From positions 19,158,896 through 19,222,895 of the forward strand of contig NC_084802.1 of assembly GCF_963169125.1 (NCBI RefSeq): a stretch of 64,000 nt of DNA. The letters are read 5' to 3'. Each line of letters begins with the position of its first letter. The stretch's first letter is position 1. The notes beneath the pieces are model-generated. The model searched no databases. It was given only the letters and a program-made list of their open reading frames with translations, and was not told the origin of the DNA. The DNA comes from Humulus lupulus. Taxonomy: Eukaryota; Streptophyta; Magnoliopsida; Rosales; Cannabaceae. Below are positions 58,980 to 64,000 of the stretch, piece by piece. The translations under genes were made by a program, and so were the position numbers.

Positions 58980-59960
58980 ATGATTTGTTTGATATCGGGC
59001 ATACGCGATATGGATCATGGCACATGTCTGGGATCTTGAGAGGCATTGATACATCATGTGCCAAAAATATATTTTGATTGGAAACACAATATTAAGGAAC
59101 ATTTAACAAATAATGGGTCAGGAAATCGTTATGGTTGTTGTACAGATACGCAGTGGCAAAAAGCCATTGAGTTTTTCTGATGCCCAGATGTGATGGTATT
59201 AATTTTTTTAACTTAACTCTCTTAATTTAATATATTACTAACACTAAATTTTTGCATAAACGTTCTAAGGTCAACAAGGAAAATAAGAAAAAACTAAAAC
59301 ATAACTATATGGAGGTTCTCAGTCCATCCTAGCATTGCGCTACAAAAAAATGAGTTAATTAAATTTTTTCAAGTTTGTTTTTCTTATTCACGTTTAATTA
59401 TATTTTAAAAGAAAATGTATGTGGCAACGCAATTTAGAGAATGGACAACTTATGTCGATCCCGAATACCTAGATGGACCATAAAGTACACACAAGGTGGG
59501 TGACAGAAATTGTCGAGAAAACATGGGTATGTTAAGTTTTTTTAAAACATCATTCAAGTTTTTGATTATTTATTTATAATACATAATTATGTTATATATT
59601 GTATCATAAAAACAATTGCGTGCATATTGCAACACACAACAAACACAGTCAGCTGATACTGAGAGTTCCACACTAGTTTCGAGTGCGCCTGAAGATGATG
59701 ACTTGTCCTTGGTACAAACTGTCTTCGAAAAATGACGTGGCAACCGAAAAGGATACGGTTGTATCCTTAACATAAGAGACCAAGCTCCATTTACTAATGA
59801 TCCTGCAATGCAATCTAGAGATGAAGAGATTGTTTAGATGAGAGAGTGTCTTCAACAATAATTAGAGGAGCACATCTAGACTCATTGTATCACCCTGGGA
59901 TCTCAATGAGCCCCACCACAACCTGATGATCCCGATGTTGGAGGACCAAGTCATTAGGAA
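58980..59960 (+). pseudogene. Possible remnant of an En/Spm-type plant transposase-associated gene
   Basis: Scattered short matches in the expected order: NKENKKKLKHNYM near 59275-59310, QFREWTTYVDPEYLDG near 59430-59480, THKVGDRN near 59490, and GNRKGYG near 59740-59760 followed by Glu- and Gln-rich sequence. This order is reminiscent of Pfam Transposase_24 proteins carried by CACTA-type elements. Stops and frame changes occur throughout. The match is weak and from memory; it could be another degraded element gene. Confidence 0.35.
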
Positions 59961-60132
59961 GACTTATGTATGAGTATTATTTTTACAAATTATTATATTT
60001 TCATCTTTATGACAACTCTTTATTTGGATTGAGCAAGCGTACCCTTATGTTTTTATTTAAATGTTTAATATAAGTATTTTAATTTAATCTATTGTTTTAG
60101 TTTTAATTCAAATTAAATCAATAAATAAATAA

Positions 60133-60438
60133 TGCACCATTACAAAAATCTCAGTTCAGTCTATACCAAATGACATTGTCCTCAGTATAGCCCTATTAGA
60201 TGACAAAATTGGATAGATTCCACCGACGACATTATCCACTCTACACCGACAACAGTTGTCCTCGATATAGGCTAAATCGAGAACATATTTAATGTCCTCG
60301 ATAGAAGTTGATTTCTAACGACGAGCTTGTATCGAGCACTTTCTACCGACCACATGTTATCAATATAGCCTCTACCGAGAACATCCGAGCTTCTGTCGAC
60401 GATTTTTGTTCTCGGTATAGCCCTAGTTTTTTGTAGTG
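60133..60438. mobile_element. Small CACTA-like non-autonomous element (about 306 bp)
   Basis: Right end TTTTTTGTAGTG, left end CACCATTACAAAAA, a degenerate inverse. Inside, words like CTCGGTATAG and TCGACGA recur in both orientations. Flanking triplets (ATG and TAT) do not match, so the left boundary is uncertain. Confidence 0.5.
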
Positions 60439-60554
60439 TATTGATATTAGGGAGTGGCTGTGATAAGTCCCCTAAAAAAACCTCCCGTGGGTCCTGTTTT
60501 TGTTTTTGTCTCAAGGGTAATTTGTAACCCTAATTTTTTTATATGACTTGTACA
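60439..60554. other. Short spacer before the last Gypsy element
   Basis: No gene seen. Confidence 0.5.
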
Positions 60555-60814
60555 TTGTACGCCCTGATTTTCCCACGGGCTGATTAACGAGTTGAGATAC
60601 GGCCTAATCATGACTACCACGTGGACATCCCCAAGACCGGAGCTGCCGTAGGAAGGCCCTACCTCCTCAGCTCGAGGTAGCCTAAGGGTTCCCCAAGAAT
60701 AGACAGAGTTTGGACTCTGAAGACCACGGGCCGAGGGAAACATCCAGCTCGTGGTACGAGTTAGAGTTGGAGGCTGTGACCCTTTATAAAGTCAACCACG
60801 CAAGGTAAACGTGC

Positions 60815-60843
60815 ATATATCAGACATCACGTGTCTGATATAT
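60815..60843. promoter_or_regulatory. Inverted repeat with G-box core in LTR
   Basis: Arms ATATATCAGACA and TGTCTGATATAT (12 bp, perfect) flank TCACG; the centre contains CACGTG, a plant G-box. It is about 210 bp upstream of the TATA box. Confidence 0.6.
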
Positions 60844-61000
60844 CCCTGACTTCTCAGACACGCAGCATGAACGTGCGTATTCAGACACCCACGACTGGGT
60901 TGGGCTGTGCGGCCCATTATCCCCTTACCTATTGATTTGACCACACTTATGTGTCAGGTTTAGGAATTAATCATGAATGTCACAGAGTTGACATGATAGG

Positions 61001-61027
61001 TAAGAAGGTCACGAGATGACCTTCTTA
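61001..61027. promoter_or_regulatory. Inverted repeat upstream of the TATA box
   Basis: Arms TAAGAAGGTCA and TGACCTTCTTA (11 bp, perfect) with spacer CGAGA. Confidence 0.55.
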
Positions 61028-61029
61028 CC

Positions 61030-61074
61030 AACTCCCAGGTGCCTTCTCCTATAAATATGGAGGCCCTGGGAGTT
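61030..61074 (+). promoter_or_regulatory. TATA box enclosed in an inverted repeat
   Basis: Arms AACTCCCAGG (61030-61039) and CCTGGGAGTT (61065-61074) flank CCTATAAATATGG. The start of the element transcript is expected about 25-35 bp after the TATA box. Confidence 0.6.
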
Positions 61075-61306
61075 ACAAAGGGTTGGATTCTATTATGTAA
61101 AAAATACCCTGTAAAAGAATACCCAGTATATAGCAATAATATTGACTGGTGGAGTAGAAGGATTTTAACCTTTGAACCACCTAAAACAACGTATTTTGTG
61201 TCACCGTCTCATTTCCAAGATCATTCATCTATTTCGGTTCAACATAAGCACTAATCCCTTCCTCTTTCTTTTCTTAATTACCTGTTGGCGAAGAACTGTG
61301 TCAACA

Positions 61307-61326
61307 GTTTGGTGCTTTCATTGAGA
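61307..61326 (+). other. Probable primer-binding region of Gypsy element 3
   Basis: GTTTGGTGCTTTCATTGAGA directly follows the LTR and matches the same region of element 1 (10238 on). Confidence 0.55.
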
Positions 61327-61361
61327 GCAAGTTAGATTAGTGCTGTCGCAAACATCCAACT

Positions 61362-63535
61362 ATGGTGACCACTCAATCCAAAGATGGTAACGAGACGGAG
61401 CAACATGATGGGCAGGAGGCTCATCATACCGCCATCCCCGACGAACAAACTCCTGAGGTCCAATAGTGGCCGGGCAAGCAACCGGTGGGCCAAGATGACA
61501 CTGGAAGTTCGGCGCCCCGGCCACGTAATCCAAACCCATGTTATTATACTGCGGTGGAGATGGAGAATGCTCAGCTGAGAAGACAGCTAGCAACGGCTAA
61601 TCAGCAGATCAAGGATGTGTTGGCCCGACTACCGCCTCTTACAACCGACGCTAACGTCGAAAAGAGGCAAGGCGAGACTCATAAGTCCCGCCGGGGTAAT
61701 CGTTCCAGGCATAGCCGCTTGGATAGACCTCCAACAGCCAACTCTATTCCCCCATCGCACCATCGGAGGCAAACTTCGAAGAAGTGCCTAGAGCCGAACA
61801 ACAGTACAGCCGTTCGGTCCGAACTTCAACTCCTAGCTCCCAACCAGCCTCGAGCGCGCCCAGGAGAGCTCGAGGAAATTCCAGAAGGAGATCCGGGGAG
61901 GGCTCGCAGCATCAGCCCGTCCCCACCAGCTGTCCTGCGCCTCGTCCAGATCGCCAGGCGCAGGACTCGCAGGTTGGCAGGACCGCGAGGCCCCCACCTA
62001 ACTTGATCCGACTTGATGGAACTAGGATCGCGTCTCCGGTCAGGCATCCTCCCTCTCCAATAAGATATCCATCTCCTCCTCGGCCCATCCAAGATATTCC
62101 AGCCTACGAAAGTAGCAAGAGAAACCCGCCATCCGCGGGGCCTTCCCGACGTAGCAGGGCGCCGAGAGAAAGCCCAAATCCTCACCGCCAAAGACAGACT
62201 CCAAGCCTCTCTAACGGGAGCTACTGGACCGGCAGTCGCCGGAGCGACCTCTCTGGCGGAGACCTACGCCAGCGCTTAAGCTCGGCGCAAATCCCTCGAG
62301 CCACCCAAGGGAGCGACCTACGAGATCGCCTTAACTCTCACATAGGAGAGCCAGTGGGAGGTGGTAGCCATTCTCGTTCAGGGGGAGACCTGTCTGAAGT
62401 ACGTAACGGTGGGAATGCCCCAAATAACCTATCTCAAGATAGGAGGGGCAATAACCCACCAAAGATGTACAATGGATCCGGAGCTGTTGAACATCCCCGG
62501 AATAACCAAGGAAATCAGGACCAAACCCTCGAGCACATGGCTCAGATGGAGGAGCTAATGAGGAAGCTCCTGTCGGAAAAGGAGAAGGATGAATACGATT
62601 CAGGGGACGAGATGGAGCTCTTCGCCCCCAGCATAGCGGAAACGGCTTACCCACCTGGTTTCCGTATGCCGCACCTGTCTAACTTCAATGGAGACGGAGA
62701 TCCGTCAGATCATCTGGGGATGTTCAACACCCTGATGATGGCCCACAACATTGGCCCTGAGCTGAGATGTCTAATCTTTCCCTCCACACTGACTGGACCA
62801 GCCAGGCAATGGTTCAAGCAAAGCAAAAGGCAATCAATCAGTTCTTGGAAGGCCTTTTCTGCTGACTTCAAAAGGGCATTCCAAGCCTCCCAGGCTGCCC
62901 GCGTCAAGACCGATTCTCTGGCTAACGTGCGGCAGCAGCCCGACGAAACTCTAAAGGCTTACCTGAGCAGGTTCGCGAACGTCGCTGCTCGGGCCAGAGA
63001 TGCGGATGACAGCTCCAAGCTAATGGCCCTGAGAAATGGAATCCTCGTCGGAGGGGAACTCTGGAAAGATATACAAAGGAATGGAGTTAGCTCAGTGAAC
63101 GAATTCCTTAACAGGGCCCAGGAATGGATCAACCTGGAGGAGGCCGAAGCCTCAGCTGCAGGAACCAGCCAGGTCCCCGAGCAGCCCGCTGAAGTGGGGA
63201 CGAAGGTCGCGATAGCGACCCAAAACGTCACACAGAACAACCAGCTCGGAGGAGGCAAAAGAAAGGGGAACAGCGAGAACGGCCAGCACGGCCTGAAGAA
63301 GAATAAGTCCGCAGACAAGTTTAAACCCGTCTACGCGAATTATGCGGAGCTCACCCACTCTAGGGAGAACATCTTCCTAGCTAACTCTACTCGCCTCCCC
63401 TGGAAGAGGCTGGAGCTGTTGAAGCACCAGAAGGGGAGGAGAGACACCTCCAAGTTTTGCCGCTTTCACAACGATGTTGGCCACAATACCGATGATTGTA
63501 GGCATTTGAAAGATGAGATCGAGACTCTCATCTGA
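61362..63535 (+). pseudogene. Gypsy element 3 gag, lightly damaged
   Basis: ATG at 61362 (MVTTQSKDG) is followed by a TAG at 61465 that replaces a probable Gln, then WPGKQPVGQDDTG and the helical ENAQLRRQLATANQQIKD in the same region. A frameshift near 61780 leads into the long frame of 61784-63535. It has a Pro-, Arg- and Ser-rich middle, then the gag domain from about 62660 (PHLSNFNGDGDPSDHL, RQWFKQ, LKAYLSRFANVAARA) and a zinc knuckle at about 63458-63500 (CRFHNDVGHNTDDC, with His in place of the second Cys). It ends at a TGA (63533). Gag packages element RNA in cytoplasmic particles. Confidence 0.9.
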
Positions 63536-64000
63536 GCCGGCCCTTTGGCCCAGTACGCGCGCAACAGGGTCCCGGCAAGTCGACCAGCTTCAGAAGTCCC
63601 GATCAGTCAGCTCGGGTCTCGGATAGATCAGGACGTCCCTCCTCCCGTGATAGGAGGAGAAATATCCACAATATCTGGAGGACCGCATATGGCTGGCACA
63701 AGCAGGGGTGCCCAGAAGAGGTACGTAAACGAACTCAAGACACATAATGGAGTAGAGTTCGCCCCGGAACAACGTCTGCCGAAGTAGCAGCGATTGGAGA
63801 AGCAACCGATCATTTTTACGAAAGAAGATGCAGCTTTTGTCCAGTTCCCTCACAATGACCCTCTGGTCGTAGCAGTTCAGCTCGCTAACCAGAGGGTTAG
63901 GAGGGTGCTGATCGATAATGGGAGCTCGGTCAACCTTCTATTCCGATCCACGCTGGAGAAGATGGAATTGACTGTCGCCGAGCTGAAGGCGATCTCCATG
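63536..64000 (+). pseudogene. Gypsy element 3 protease, start of pol (incomplete at window end)
   Basis: In the same frame as gag after the TGA. It reads AGPLAQYARNRVP, passes a TAG at 63785-63787 (probably a former CAG before QRLEKQ), and continues with FPHNDPLVVAVQLAN and VLIDNGSSVNLLF. The active-site triad is DNG here in place of the more usual DTG. The matching protease of element 1 has DTGSS. The frame is open to the window end. Confidence 0.85.

Larger units (their letters stand above)
60555..61306 (+). repeat. Gypsy element 3, 5' LTR (about 752 bp)
   Basis: Starts TGTACGCCCTGATT and ends CTGTGTCAACA. TATA box CCTATAAATATGG near 61049. Three perfect inverted repeats lie upstream of or around the TATA box (60815-60843, 61001-61027 and 61030-61074). 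The left end is inferred from the TG and LTR-like sequence, because the 3' LTR is not in the window. Confidence 0.75.
60555..64000 (+). mobile_element. Gypsy element 3 (Tat-like), 5' part only, cut by window end
   Basis: LTR, primer region, gag and the start of protease follow in order. The gag and the sequence after the LTR resemble those of Gypsy element 1, but the LTRs are not alike. It is GC-richer than the surroundings and has fewer stops, so it looks younger than element 1. The right part lies outside the window. Confidence 0.88.

Noticed and set aside
61784..62191. Overlapping frames on both strands in the Arg/Pro/Ser-rich part of gag
   Set aside because: The plus frame continues into the gag domain; the others are shadows caused by GC-rich composition.

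Overview
The window is eudicot-type plant nuclear DNA, and almost all of it is transposable elements, many inserted inside one another. The evidence for a plant is Ty1/Copia and Ty3/Gypsy elements of plant type, CACTA-type DNA transposons with plant gene fragments inside them, a 5'-truncated plant LINE, and exons with typical plant splice sites. I see no intact host gene, no tRNA or rRNA gene and no CRISPR array. The species cannot be fixed from this sequence.

Layout. 1-2766: tail of a very old Copia element ending in a small LTR. 2841-9444: a decayed Copia element whose reverse transcriptase is split by a 0.9 kb CACTA-type mini-element (6265-7175). 9446-19612: a Gypsy element of the Tat/Retand-like kind. 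It keeps gag and protease, has lost RT, RNase H and most of integrase, and carries an antisense gene that is itself split by a 1.8 kb solo LTR (15564-17396, perfect target duplication). 20217-25503: a solo LTR in minus orientation, split by a plus-oriented solo LTR (22140-24987, perfect target duplication).

25921-54015: a long-LTR element without a recognisable pol, swollen to 28 kb by later insertions. Its 5' LTR holds a minus-oriented solo LTR (28240-32730), which holds another solo LTR (29077-31387). Its interior holds a CACTA-type element with gene fragments (34049-39848) and a Copia-type solo LTR (40020-42208). Its 3' LTR holds a second CACTA-type element (44915-53504) with exons of MMS19, NAA15 and probably a REX1-B-like gene.

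54021-54905: an irregular TGCAAC-rich tract. 57471-58464: a LINE 3' end with a 17-bp target duplication. 58980-59960: a possible transposase remnant. 60133-60438: a small CACTA-like element. 60555 to the end of the window: the 5' LTR, gag and start of protease of a second Tat-like Gypsy element, which runs off the window.

The parts most worth following are the two gene-capturing CACTA elements that share a 3' terminal module; conserved splice-like boxes shared by otherwise divergent LTRs; position-conserved arrays of short GC-rich words, often palindromic, in those LTRs; and the spliced antisense gene of the Gypsy element. All coding calls come from reading translations and recalling protein families; no database search was run.
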